Shown here: positions 1 through 5,205 of the stretch, in pieces
Layout: every line of letters starts with the position of its first letter
How positions within the stretch are numbered: position 1 is the first letter of the stretch
DNA from: Planctomycetota bacterium
GTDB taxonomy: Bacteria; Planctomycetota; Phycisphaerae; Sedimentisphaerales; Anaerohalosphaeraceae
NCBI GenBank assembly: GCA_019456245.1
Contig: VRUF01000201.1
Coordinates: forward strand, 1 to 5,448
Direction of reading: 5' to 3'
DNA: 5,448 nucleotides
Translations under genes and position numbers: made by a program
Notes under the pieces: model-generated
Database searches by the model: none
What the model saw: only the letters and a program-made list of their open reading frames with translations
What the model was told of the DNA's origin: nothing

Positions 1-854
1 AGCATCAAAAGATCTACCGAACCGGAAAGATACTGATTAAGGCGCCCCCTGAATTTATCGTAAGCCCCCTTATCGATAGAAGCTTCCGGATAGATACAAT
101 GAACATTACCAGTCGAATGAGCGACGATTATTACCTGTTCGTTCTTCATCGCCCGCTGGGCCTTCATAGAGATTTCCGTCCCGTTAAACCACATCCCCTT
201 GGTAACGACCCGCCGGTTATTCGTTATCACACCGTCCTTGATGTCGAAAAAGTTTTGTGAATGCAAAGGCGTCAGGATCAGGTAAATATCCTCCAGCGGA
301 ATACCGCAAATGATAAATGCCGCCGCCACATAAAGACTCGACAGCGAAACACATTCTCCCGCACGCTTGGTATACCCATCCTTATAAACAAACGCGTCCA
401 TCGCCTCTACCGTCTCGGTTTTCCAGTACGGAATAGCATCATCGTCATATTTATCCAACCCGAAGTGACGCCGAATATCAACATCGAAATAATACTTATC
501 CCCCGTATACCCGAAAAGTGCGTTGCTCCTTGCAACCTCCTCAGGCGAAATAACATGCGCAAACCGCTTCAGTTCCCTATCCTTGCTCGTCATCCCCCAG
601 GTCTCGATATCCAGGTTAAATTCATACTCGTCCATAATATACTGCCGAAGACGCATAAGCTTGCGATAATGGTTCTTGCCCTTAAGTTTCCGGAAAGTAT
701 CTTCCTTCCTCCAACGCCATATATTCGGGCTCATGATATTGGCCAGAACAAGGCTGTACATCAGATCCGGGTAGACAAATATCTCCATATCTGAAAGCGT
801 TATCGCCGAGGAATATTTCTCAATGTCATAATCTTTCACTTGTTGTCCGCCCAT
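1..854 (-). CDS. Uncharacterised protein with transglutaminase-like Cys/His signature (3' end beyond window)
   Basis: The frame is open from ATG 854 to the left edge, giving at least 284 residues with no stop, so the C-terminus is missing. No signal peptide or membrane segment is visible. I do not recognise the family by name. Residues about 165-213 look like the core of a transglutaminase/papain-like fold: a Gly-Glu-Cys (Cys168) at the head of a hydrophobic helix ending in Cys-Gly-Ile-Pro (183-186), then a beta-strand-like stretch and His198, with Asp204 and Asp207 nearby. This is the usual order of Cys, then Gly-Ile-Pro, then His, then Asp; the third catalytic residue is uncertain. The N-terminal 160 residues are charged and rich in Tyr, Arg and Lys. 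Two starts are possible: ATG 854 with a weak GAG upstream, or GTG 839, which forms a GTGA overlap with the previous stop and has GGGCGGA upstream. Either overlap suggests co-translation with the DUF2400 gene. Enzymatic function is inference only. Confidence 0.75.
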   Translation of the reverse strand, partial: MGGQQVKDYDIEKYSSAITLSDMEIFVYPDLMYSLVLANIMSPNIWRWRKEDTFRKLKGKNHYRKLMRLRQYIMDEYEFNLDIETWGMTSKDRELKRFAHVISPEEVARSNALFGYTGDKYYFDVDIRRHFGLDKYDDDAIPYWKTETVEAMDAFVYKDGYTKRAGECVSLSSLYVAAAFIICGIPLEDIYLILTPLHSQNFFDIKDGVITNNRRVVTKGMWFNGTEISMKAQRAMKNEQVIIVAHSTGNVHCIYPEASIDKGAYDKFRGRLNQYLSGSVDLLM

Positions 855-1669
855 TTTCTCTGGCAGTATTCATATAAACAGCACAATTCGCACCCCTGAC
901 GAATCGTACCGTTGCAGTTTTCTATTATACCTATTCGGCTCAATGCAAAATCATACTTTACTGGATCTGCCGGATTTATCTTAGCAAAACTTCGGCTAAT
1001 TTCCAGTGCCGTTGCCAAAGATACTGTTTTTTTGTCATAAAACCCTATAATCTTGCAAAGTCTCGCCATATGAACATCGATGGGAACAACAAGTTTCGCC
1101 TTATCCACCGACTTCCAGACCCCTGCATCCACATCGTCACTGCGAACCATCCATCTTAAATAAAGGTTCAGCCTCTTACAGGCACTCCCCGCCGAAGGAC
1201 TGGAAAGAAGGTATTTCAGCCCCCTGCTGACAACCCCGTCGTGACGGCTGGCATATTCCCCGTGCAAGGAATCGCAAAACTTACCAAGCCCGGCAATAAC
1301 AGTCTCATCGCTGCTGTCATACCCCTTCAAAAAATAATTCTCGATACTGCCGAACTTACAAATAACCCCCTTCAGCAGAACAAACAGATCAGAAATATCA
1401 TCGGCGGTATTAAAACGATGCTTAAAACCCCGCAATTTGCGCCTGCCGGAAGCATTGAAATCACGCACAAACCCGCAAGGTGAAGACCCCATCATCCCAA
1501 GAAGTTTCCCAACACTTTTTTCGATCTGCCCAACGCGCCCATACGCCAAAACCGCCGCAACCAGCCCCGCAACCTCCATATCGCCGCGATCCGAATACTG
1601 ATACACAAACTGCAACGGATCGGGCTCGATCAGTTCATAACGATTATACTTAACGTAAAGCCCTTCCAA
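836..1669 (-). CDS. TIGR02757 (DUF2400) family protein, endonuclease III/HhH-GPD-like
   Basis: 277 residues from TTG 1669. Family hallmarks are in order: Glu-Pro-Asp-Pro-Leu (15-19), Leu-Ala-Tyr-Gly-Arg-Val (41-46), Phe-Lys-His-Arg-Phe (82-86), Gly-Ser-Ala-Cys-Lys-Arg-Leu-Asn (161-168), Leu-Arg-Trp-Met-Val-Arg (171-176), Pro-Ile-Asp-Val-His (196-200) and Asp-Pro-Val-Lys-Tyr-Asp-Phe-Ala-Leu (235-243). The C-terminus has Cys252-x7-Cys260-x2-Cys263-x5-Cys269, close to the C-x6-C-x2-C-x5-C [4Fe-4S] loop of endonuclease III. Lys165 and Asp198 sit where the Nth-type catalytic Lys and Asp lie relative to that loop. A role as a DNA-repair glycosylase/lyase relative is therefore reasonable but inferred; the family has no established function that I know of. 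The start is doubtful: TTG 1669 has no Shine-Dalgarno, and plausible coding sequence continues upstream. The gene follows sodN after 63 bases and overlaps the next gene, so it is likely the middle gene of an operon. Confidence 0.88.
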   Translation of the reverse strand: MEGLYVKYNRYELIEPDPLQFVYQYSDRGDMEVAGLVAAVLAYGRVGQIEKSVGKLLGMMGSSPCGFVRDFNASGRRKLRGFKHRFNTADDISDLFVLLKGVICKFGSIENYFLKGYDSSDETVIAGLGKFCDSLHGEYASRHDGVVSRGLKYLLSSPSAGSACKRLNLYLRWMVRSDDVDAGVWKSVDKAKLVVPIDVHMARLCKIIGFYDKKTVSLATALEISRSFAKINPADPVKYDFALSRIGIIENCNGTIRQGCELCCLYEYCQRKWADNK

Positions 1670-1697
1670 AATATCATAGATCGAATCGATATATCTG

Positions 1698-1706
1698 TCC
1701 TTCCCT
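1698..1706 (-). promoter_or_regulatory. Strong Shine-Dalgarno with no canonical start at the right distance
   Basis: On the minus strand this reads AGGGAAGGA. It lies between sodN and the DUF2400 gene, 28 bases ahead of TTG 1669, which is too far to serve it. Seven bases downstream, in the DUF2400 frame, is ATC (1690-1688). No ATG, GTG or TTG occurs in that frame between the sodN stop and TTG 1669. The site may drive a rare non-AUG start; otherwise it is a chance purine run. Confidence 0.4.
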
Positions 1707-1732
1707 GTAAGATAATGCCCTTTCCACCCGGA

Positions 1733-2206
1733 TCACTGAGTTTTCGCCATTTCCTCGAACTCGGCAAGCAAAGAACGCAAAGCGCTCACATGTGCCATAT
1801 CAGTACTCTGCTTGGCCTTCATAGAATGAACAAGCATCCGATGAAGCAGTGAAACCTCCTTGACATACTTGTCATACGCTTTACCCTGCCCTGCTTTAAC
1901 GGGTTTAATCCGCTGTGCCATAAAATAATACGTAACAGTCTCACCAAGCGATTCTGCATGATGGTCTTTATTGTTAACCCACCTGACAATCTGGTTCATA
2001 TCCTTCTTTTTCGCACCTGATAACCTCGTTATCTCCTTCATAGATTTCTCTATCGTAACGATATCTTCGGCGATCTGAGCGAACCTTGCCTGATCGTCAT
2101 AAATACCGCACGGAATCTGGCAGTGCGAATAAACCTTCTCAACAAAAATTCCAAAAATTAAAAGAGCAAAAACAGAAATCACAACTTTCGCAAATACATG
2201 TTTCAT
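1733..2206 (-). CDS. sodN: Nickel superoxide dismutase, exported form
   Basis: 157-residue precursor. Converts superoxide to oxygen and hydrogen peroxide with a nickel centre. Residues 1-27 form a classical signal peptide: Lys at 2 and 7, a hydrophobic core at about 8-22, then Val-Tyr-Ser fitting the -3/-1 rule. Cleavage after Ser27 would expose His28-Cys29-x-x-Pro32-Cys33-Gly34-x-Tyr36-Asp37, the nickel-hook motif, whose N-terminal amine, His1, Cys2 and Cys6 bind the metal in characterised Ni-SODs. Arg75 (mature 48) lies near the position of the conserved Arg that hydrogen-bonds His1 in the Streptomyces enzyme. The mature part, about 130 residues and mostly helical, is slightly longer than the 117 of the Streptomyces enzyme. 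Start ATG 2206 has GGAGAG eight bases upstream. No sodX-type maturation protease gene is in the window, consistent with processing by signal peptidase. First gene of a probable operon behind the promoter at 2265-2292. Confidence 0.95.
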   Translation of the reverse strand: MKHVFAKVVISVFALLIFGIFVEKVYSHCQIPCGIYDDQARFAQIAEDIVTIEKSMKEITRLSGAKKKDMNQIVRWVNNKDHHAESLGETVTYYFMAQRIKPVKAGQGKAYDKYVKEVSLLHRMLVHSMKAKQSTDMAHVSALRSLLAEFEEMAKTQ

Positions 2207-2264
2207 TTTCTTTTCTCTCCCAAATCAGCTATTGTCTGTCAAAATCGGACCATTTCAGTCAGAT

Positions 2265-2292
2265 AGTATACACCCTTCACCCGAATCGACAA
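2265..2292 (-). promoter_or_regulatory. Sigma70-like promoter for sodN
   Basis: On the minus strand, -35 TTGTCG (2292-2287) and -10 TATACT (2270-2265) are separated by 16 bases. They match the consensus at 4 of 6 and 5 of 6 positions. Transcription would start near 2258, leaving a 5' leader of about 50 bases before sodN. No clear operator was found. Confidence 0.55.
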
Positions 2293-2311
2293 GAACAAAT
2301 CCACACCTAAG

Positions 2312-2338
2312 GACTAATAAGTCTCGGCCAGAGGCCGA
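2312..2338. repeat. Two directly abutting small hairpins between the rubrerythrin-like gene and sodN
   Basis: Two perfect inverted repeats sit back to back: GACT-AATA-AGTC (2312-2323) and TCGGCC-AGA-GGCCGA (2324-2338). The second is GC-rich, with a 6-base stem and 3-base loop, and lies between the rubrerythrin-like stop and the sodN promoter. Neither is followed by a T run on either strand, so a standard intrinsic terminator is not supported. It could be a weak terminator, an mRNA 3'-end stabiliser or a protein-binding site. Confidence 0.5.
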
Positions 2339-2349
2339 ATCCACCACTT

Positions 2350-2389
2350 ATGCCTTTTGCCTTATGCCTGATGCCTGTTTTTATGCCTG
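2350..2389. repeat. Array of 7-base tandem repeats
   Basis: Four contiguous heptamers of consensus (A/T)TGCCT(T/G) start at 2350, 2357, 2364 and 2371. Five T bases follow, then a fifth copy at 2383-2389. The fifth copy lies inside the coding sequence and supplies the last Gln-Ala-stop codons of the rubrerythrin-like gene. The rest forms its 3' untranslated region. Short tandem heptamers are prone to slippage and may occur elsewhere in the genome. Confidence 0.8.
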
Positions 2390-2872
2390 ATAGTCCTGAA
2401 GGTGTACAAACTCGGCATCTTCGAGATAGCATTCTGGCTCGGACACAAAATCACAGATATTATCAAGCAGGATGTAGTGTTTTTCCTCCTCCCCGGCAAG
2501 CCTCGCAAATATCTCCTTCTCAAGCGAATCCTCGACCTCTTCGCTTTTCTGCTGATAAAAATCACGGCTTTTAGCTTCCCGGTCCCTCGCCTGACGATAA
2601 ACCTCCAACTCGTCTGTCGCAAAATCAAATTCTTCAACAGAATTTCGTATCATCTTGAAGATATTCGTCGCCTTTGCCAGAACCTGCGTCTGCACAAGTA
2701 CCGGCGAAATATCCTGGATTATCCCCTCGATTACACGACTGTGACCTGCCTCCTCATCGGCAAGCATTATAAAAATTTTCTTTAGCCCGGAATTTTCCGC
2801 CCGTCTGGCAAGCTCACGATAGCTTTCTTCGCTGATTTTCTCCTTCTCCAGTGCAAATTCGAGTATATCCAT
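2381..2872 (-). CDS. Rubrerythrin-like ferritin-family diiron protein (no rubredoxin domain)
   Basis: 163 residues forming two similar halves of a four-helix ferritin-like bundle. Likely iron ligands are Glu16 in helix 1, the ExxH pair Glu41/His44 in helix 2, Glu99 in helix 3 and the ExxH pair Glu129/His132 in helix 4. This is the rubrerythrin/ferritin-like pattern, acting in the cytoplasm on hydrogen peroxide or as an iron-binding protein. The C-terminal CxxC pairs of a rubredoxin domain are absent, so electrons must come from a separate partner if it is a peroxidase. ATG 2872 is chosen over an upstream TTG at 2893 because the protein then begins directly with helix 1, as in relatives, and a G-rich stretch lies just upstream. 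It is transcribed towards sodN but separated from it by hairpins and a promoter, so it is probably its own unit. Exact substrate unknown. Confidence 0.88.
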   Translation of the reverse strand: MDILEFALEKEKISEESYRELARRAENSGLKKIFIMLADEEAGHSRVIEGIIQDISPVLVQTQVLAKATNIFKMIRNSVEEFDFATDELEVYRQARDREAKSRDFYQQKSEEVEDSLEKEIFARLAGEEEKHYILLDNICDFVSEPECYLEDAEFVHLQDYQA

Positions 2873-2910
2873 TTTAACGCCCCCAAATGACAACGTCCCC
2901 AGTAATTAAA

Positions 2911-2919
2911 CTTATACCA
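2911..2919 (-). promoter_or_regulatory. Possible extended -10 promoter element for the rubrerythrin-like gene
   Basis: On the minus strand this reads TGGTATAAG: a TATAAG hexamer (2916-2911) preceded by a TGn extension. It lies about 40 bases ahead of ATG 2872. No good -35 hexamer is seen 16-18 bases upstream, so the call rests on the extended -10 alone. Confidence 0.35.
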
Positions 2920-2960
2920 AAATATCGGCAAAAGACAGCCTCTCTATAACATAAATATCA

Positions 2961-3123
2961 AGGGTAGCTCTAATAATTGCTTTTAGGTGGCAAGTAGAAT
3001 ATTTTTGTATTCTGGCAAGGAAGGGAAATCAGCCTTAGCCGAGCTAAGGCGGTTTTTTCCTGACACCGTCCAGAATCAAAAAGATTCTACTTGTCCGCCA
3101 AAATGAATTTTTAGAGGTGCCCT
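2961..3123. repeat. 163-base long imperfect palindrome, MITE-like
   Basis: The two halves are inverted copies over almost the whole length. The outer ends are AGGGTAGCTCTAA (2961-2973) and TTAGAGGTGCCCT (3111-3123). The middle arms are CAAGTAGAAT...TATTCTGG (2991-3015) and CCAGAATC...ATTCTACTTG (3070-3093), with small indels. The centre is a perfect 8-base stem, GCCTTAGC-CGA-GCTAAGGC (3032-3050). No coding frame is present, and no clear target-site duplication was found. Size, terminal inverted repeats and non-coding content fit a miniature inverted-repeat transposable element, but a structured RNA or another palindromic repeat family is possible. It fills most of the 329-base gap between the rubrerythrin-like gene and the lipoprotein gene. 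Confidence 0.7.
3032..3058 (+). terminator. Terminator-like hairpin on the plus strand at the centre of the palindrome
   Basis: A perfect 8-base GC-containing stem with a 3-base loop (3032-3050) is followed by GG and six T bases (3053-3058) on the plus strand, the form of an intrinsic terminator. No plus-strand gene reads into it. The T run can also pair with GGAAGGGAAA at 3019-3028, extending the hairpin. It may simply be part of the element's structure. Confidence 0.35.
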
Positions 3124-3130
3124 AAAGTAC

Positions 3131-3168
3131 AAAAAAACAGCGGACAATTAATTCTGCCCGCTGTTTTT
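3131..3168 (-). terminator. Bidirectional intrinsic terminator after the lipoprotein gene
   Basis: An 11-base perfect inverted repeat, AAAAACAGCGG (3133-3143) and CCGCTGTTTTT (3158-3168), encloses a 14-base loop. On the minus strand the hairpin ends in a run of seven T, 33 bases past the lipoprotein stop. The plus strand also ends in five T, so it can work both ways. It closes the YyaL-like/zwf/lipoprotein block. Confidence 0.88.
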
Positions 3169-3201
3169 ATAAATGCTATGTTTTCAAACAGTTAATACCG
3201 T

Positions 3202-3555
3202 TCATTTGATCTTAAACTGCGGTAATTTGGCGACATACGCTTCCGGATCGGACTCAAATTTCGCAATACATCCCTTACAGCAAAAATAAACCTTCTTGTC
3301 CTTATAAGTTACAAGGATATTTTTATCAATATCGCCACCCATCACAGGACACTTCGTCTGCTCAGACATCTTCGCGACCATCGCCATCGCTTCCGCAATT
3401 GCCTTTTCCTCTTCGGAAACCTTTATTTCCTGATTTCCAACAGCTTCGTTAATCGCTCCCTCAGGCTCAACAGGTTCATCCTTTTTGCATCCCGCAAAAC
3501 CCACGACGCCCACAACCAAACAAACAACCAAAATTCCTTTAATTAACTTTTCCAT
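3202..3555 (-). CDS. Small lipoprotein with YHS-like Cys-rich metal-binding domain
   Basis: 117 residues. The N-terminus is a lipoprotein signal: Lys3 and Lys6, a hydrophobic core at 8-20, then Phe-Ala-Gly-Cys23 followed by Lys-Lys-Asp-Glu. Cys23 is the likely lipidated residue, anchoring it outside the cytoplasm. An acidic, Glu/Ala-rich linker (26-60) leads to a YHS-type domain (about 67-112): Cys69-Pro-Val-Met-Gly, then Lys-Val-Tyr-Phe-Cys92-Cys93-x-x-Cys96, Phe100 and Asp-Pro-Glu-x-Tyr. YHS domains are found in proteins handling copper and other metals, so metal binding or sensing is inferred; the ligand is unknown. ATG 3555 is chosen because AAGGGGA lies five bases upstream and the signal sequence starts there; an in-frame upstream start at 3600 would bury the signal peptide. 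It lies 99 bases after zwf and ends before a strong terminator, so it may be co-transcribed or have its own promoter. Confidence 0.85.
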   Translation of the reverse strand: MEKLIKGILVVCLVVGVVGFAGCKKDEPVEPEGAINEAVGNQEIKVSEEEKAIAEAMAMVAKMSEQTKCPVMGGDIDKNILVTYKDKKVYFCCKGCIAKFESDPEAYVAKLPQFKIK

Positions 3556-3609
3556 TTCGATCCCCTTTTCAAAAATTAGCTCTAAAACTGCCCTGACCAC
3601 AAGGCCTCT

Positions 3610-3646
3610 TATATATCATTATCACAAACCGCCTCAAAAACTGCAA
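3610..3646 (-). promoter_or_regulatory. Possible promoter for the YHS lipoprotein gene
   Basis: Two overlapping options in the zwf-lipoprotein gap on the minus strand: TTGCAG (3646-3641) with GATAAT (3623-3618) at 17 bases, or TTGAGG (3637-3632) with TATATA (3615-3610) at 16 bases. Both are partial matches in AT-rich DNA. If real, the lipoprotein can be expressed apart from zwf. Confidence 0.35.
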
Positions 3647-3654
3647 CCACCAAA

Positions 3655-5205
3655 CTACATTTCACTAAGTTTTCGCCATTCCCGACCGTCACTCTCGATA
3701 ATTTTATCCGCTGCGGCAAAGCTTTCCGCACCATCTCCACCCGCATATATCTCAAGCGCGCCGGCACTTTTCCCCCATGCCTCCAACAACGCCCCAAGCA
3801 GCCCCCACGAAACTTCAACGTCATCCTGATGGTTAAACAGCGTCTGATCGCCAACCATGCAGTCAAGCAAAAGCCTCTCATAGGCCTCCCGATCCACCGT
3901 CCCAAACACATCGCTGTAGTTAAAGTTAAGTGTGAGCGTACTCATACACGTCTTCGACCCCGGACGTTTCGCCTGAAAATTCAACCGAATACCTTCGTTC
4001 GGCTGGATCTTAAGCACAAGAACATTCGCAGGCATCTCATCGAGACCAACAGAAGCAAACATCGAATGCGGCACTCTCTTAAAAGTGATCGCAATTTCGG
4101 TCACACGTTTCCCCATTCGCTTACCAGTACGCAGATAGAAAGGCACATCCTTCCACCGCCAGTTATCGATAAACAGTTTACCGGCGACAAAAGTCTCCGT
4201 CACACTGTTTGCACGAACACCTTCTTCGTCAAGATACCCGCAGATATCCTCCCCATCGAAAACACCTGCCCCGTATTGACCGCGCACAAAAAACTCATCG
4301 ACCCGTTCCGCATCGATTGGCCGGATAGATCGCAAAAGTTTGACCTTCTCACCGCGGATACCGTCCGCGTCAAAAGATGCAGGAGCCTCCATCGCAACAA
4401 ACGCAAGCATACCAAGCATATGATTTTGAAACATATCACGCAACGCACCGGAATCGTCATAATACCCCGCCCGATGACCGACCCCCAGCGATTCGGCAAT
4501 AGTGATCTGAACATGATCGATATAGTTACGGTTCCACACAGGTTCGAATATCGCATTCGCAAACCTGAACATAAGAATATTCTGCACCGTCTCCTTACCG
4601 AGATAGTGATCGATACGATACAACTGAGATTCCTCGAAATGTTCGCGTATCTGCTCATTCAGTTCGACAGCACTTTCAAGATTATTGCCGAACGGCTTTT
4701 CAATAACCAACCGCGGCTGGAGTTTACAGCCCGCAGAATCAGTATGCGAAAGACCAACAAGCCCAAGGTTCTCGGCAACAACACCGTAAAGGCCAGGAGG
4801 AATCGAGAGATAAAAGATACGACACCCAGGTACTCCGTATTCCGCGTCCAGTTCGCCAAGACGTTCTTTTATCCGCTCATAAAACCCACCATCCAAATAA
4901 TCGCCGCTGATAAAATTAAAATACTTAACAAACTTCTCCCTCTCCTCATCAGAACCGGAATGATCCGCGATTGATTCTTCCGCGATCTTACGGTAATCGT
5001 CATCGGAAAGTACTTTCCTTCCGCAACCGAGAAAATAAAACTTCTCCGAAAGCAGCCCCCGTTTAAAAAGTTCAAAAAGACTGCCGACAAGTTTCCGGCG
5101 AGCCAGATCGCCAGACGCACCAAAAACCACCATTCCGCAAGGCTCACCACGCATCTCAGCACAAGCGATCTCCTGCCTATCTGCCAAAGGTTGAATTTCC
5201 GGCAT
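3655..5205 (-). CDS. zwf: Glucose-6-phosphate 1-dehydrogenase
   Basis: 516 residues, full length for the family. Oxidises glucose 6-phosphate to 6-phosphogluconolactone with NAD(P)+, the first step of the oxidative pentose phosphate and Entner-Doudoroff routes, in the cytoplasm. Visible motifs are the Rossmann nucleotide-binding loop Gly29-Ala-Ser-Gly-Asp-Leu-Ala35 followed by Arg-Arg-Lys, Glu-Lys-Pro-Phe-Gly (169-173), the signature Arg-Ile-Asp199-His200-Tyr-Leu-Gly-Lys204-Glu, and Gln-Asn-His262, the position of the catalytic base in the Leuconostoc enzyme. All expected catalytic residues are present. Arg36-Arg37 next to the loop would suit NADP+, but cofactor choice is not proven. ATG 5205 has AAAGGA seven bases upstream, inside the end of the YyaL-like gene; the overlap is 29 bases, suggesting translational coupling. 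Partner genes pgl and gnd are not in the window. Confidence 0.97.
   Translation of the reverse strand: MPEIQPLADRQEIACAEMRGEPCGMVVFGASGDLARRKLVGSLFELFKRGLLSEKFYFLGCGRKVLSDDDYRKIAEESIADHSGSDEEREKFVKYFNFISGDYLDGGFYERIKERLGELDAEYGVPGCRIFYLSIPPGLYGVVAENLGLVGLSHTDSAGCKLQPRLVIEKPFGNNLESAVELNEQIREHFEESQLYRIDHYLGKETVQNILMFRFANAIFEPVWNRNYIDHVQITIAESLGVGHRAGYYDDSGALRDMFQNHMLGMLAFVAMEAPASFDADGIRGEKVKLLRSIRPIDAERVDEFFVRGQYGAGVFDGEDICGYLDEEGVRANSVTETFVAGKLFIDNWRWKDVPFYLRTGKRMGKRVTEIAITFKRVPHSMFASVGLDEMPANVLVLKIQPNEGIRLNFQAKRPGSKTCMSTLTLNFNYSDVFGTVDREAYERLLLDCMVGDQTLFNHQDDVEVSWGLLGALLEAWGKSAGALEIYAGGDGAESFAAADKIIESDGREWRKLSEM

Noticed and set aside
261..794. A 177-codon open frame on the plus strand
   Set aside because: It is antisense to the continuous minus-strand frame of the left-edge gene, which has better protein character and a start overlapping the preceding gene.
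2237..2242. Perfect TTGACA on the minus strand ahead of sodN
   Set aside because: No -10-like hexamer lies 16-18 bases downstream; that position holds the purine-rich ribosome site. The pair at 2265-2292 is a better promoter.
2231..2266. Imperfect dyad in the sodN leader (CTATTGTCTGTC and CAGTCAGATAG)
   Set aside because: The match is partial with gaps and fits no operator I know, so it was not listed as a binding site.
2086..2574. Two short plus-strand frames of 74 codons
   Set aside because: They are antisense to sodN, the repeats and the rubrerythrin-like gene, and have low-complexity translations without ribosome sites.
2381..2893. Longer rubrerythrin-like start at TTG 2893
   Set aside because: It adds seven residues ahead of a normal helix-1 start and uses a weaker codon; ATG 2872 fits family N-termini.
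3556..3600. Longer lipoprotein start at 3600
   Set aside because: It would put 15 extra residues before the signal sequence, and the good ribosome site sits in front of ATG 3555.
3829..4974. A 381-codon open frame on the plus strand
   Set aside because: It lies wholly inside zwf on the opposite strand, and its translation (rich in Arg, His, Ile and Thr) shows no family features. It is a shadow of a strongly supported gene.
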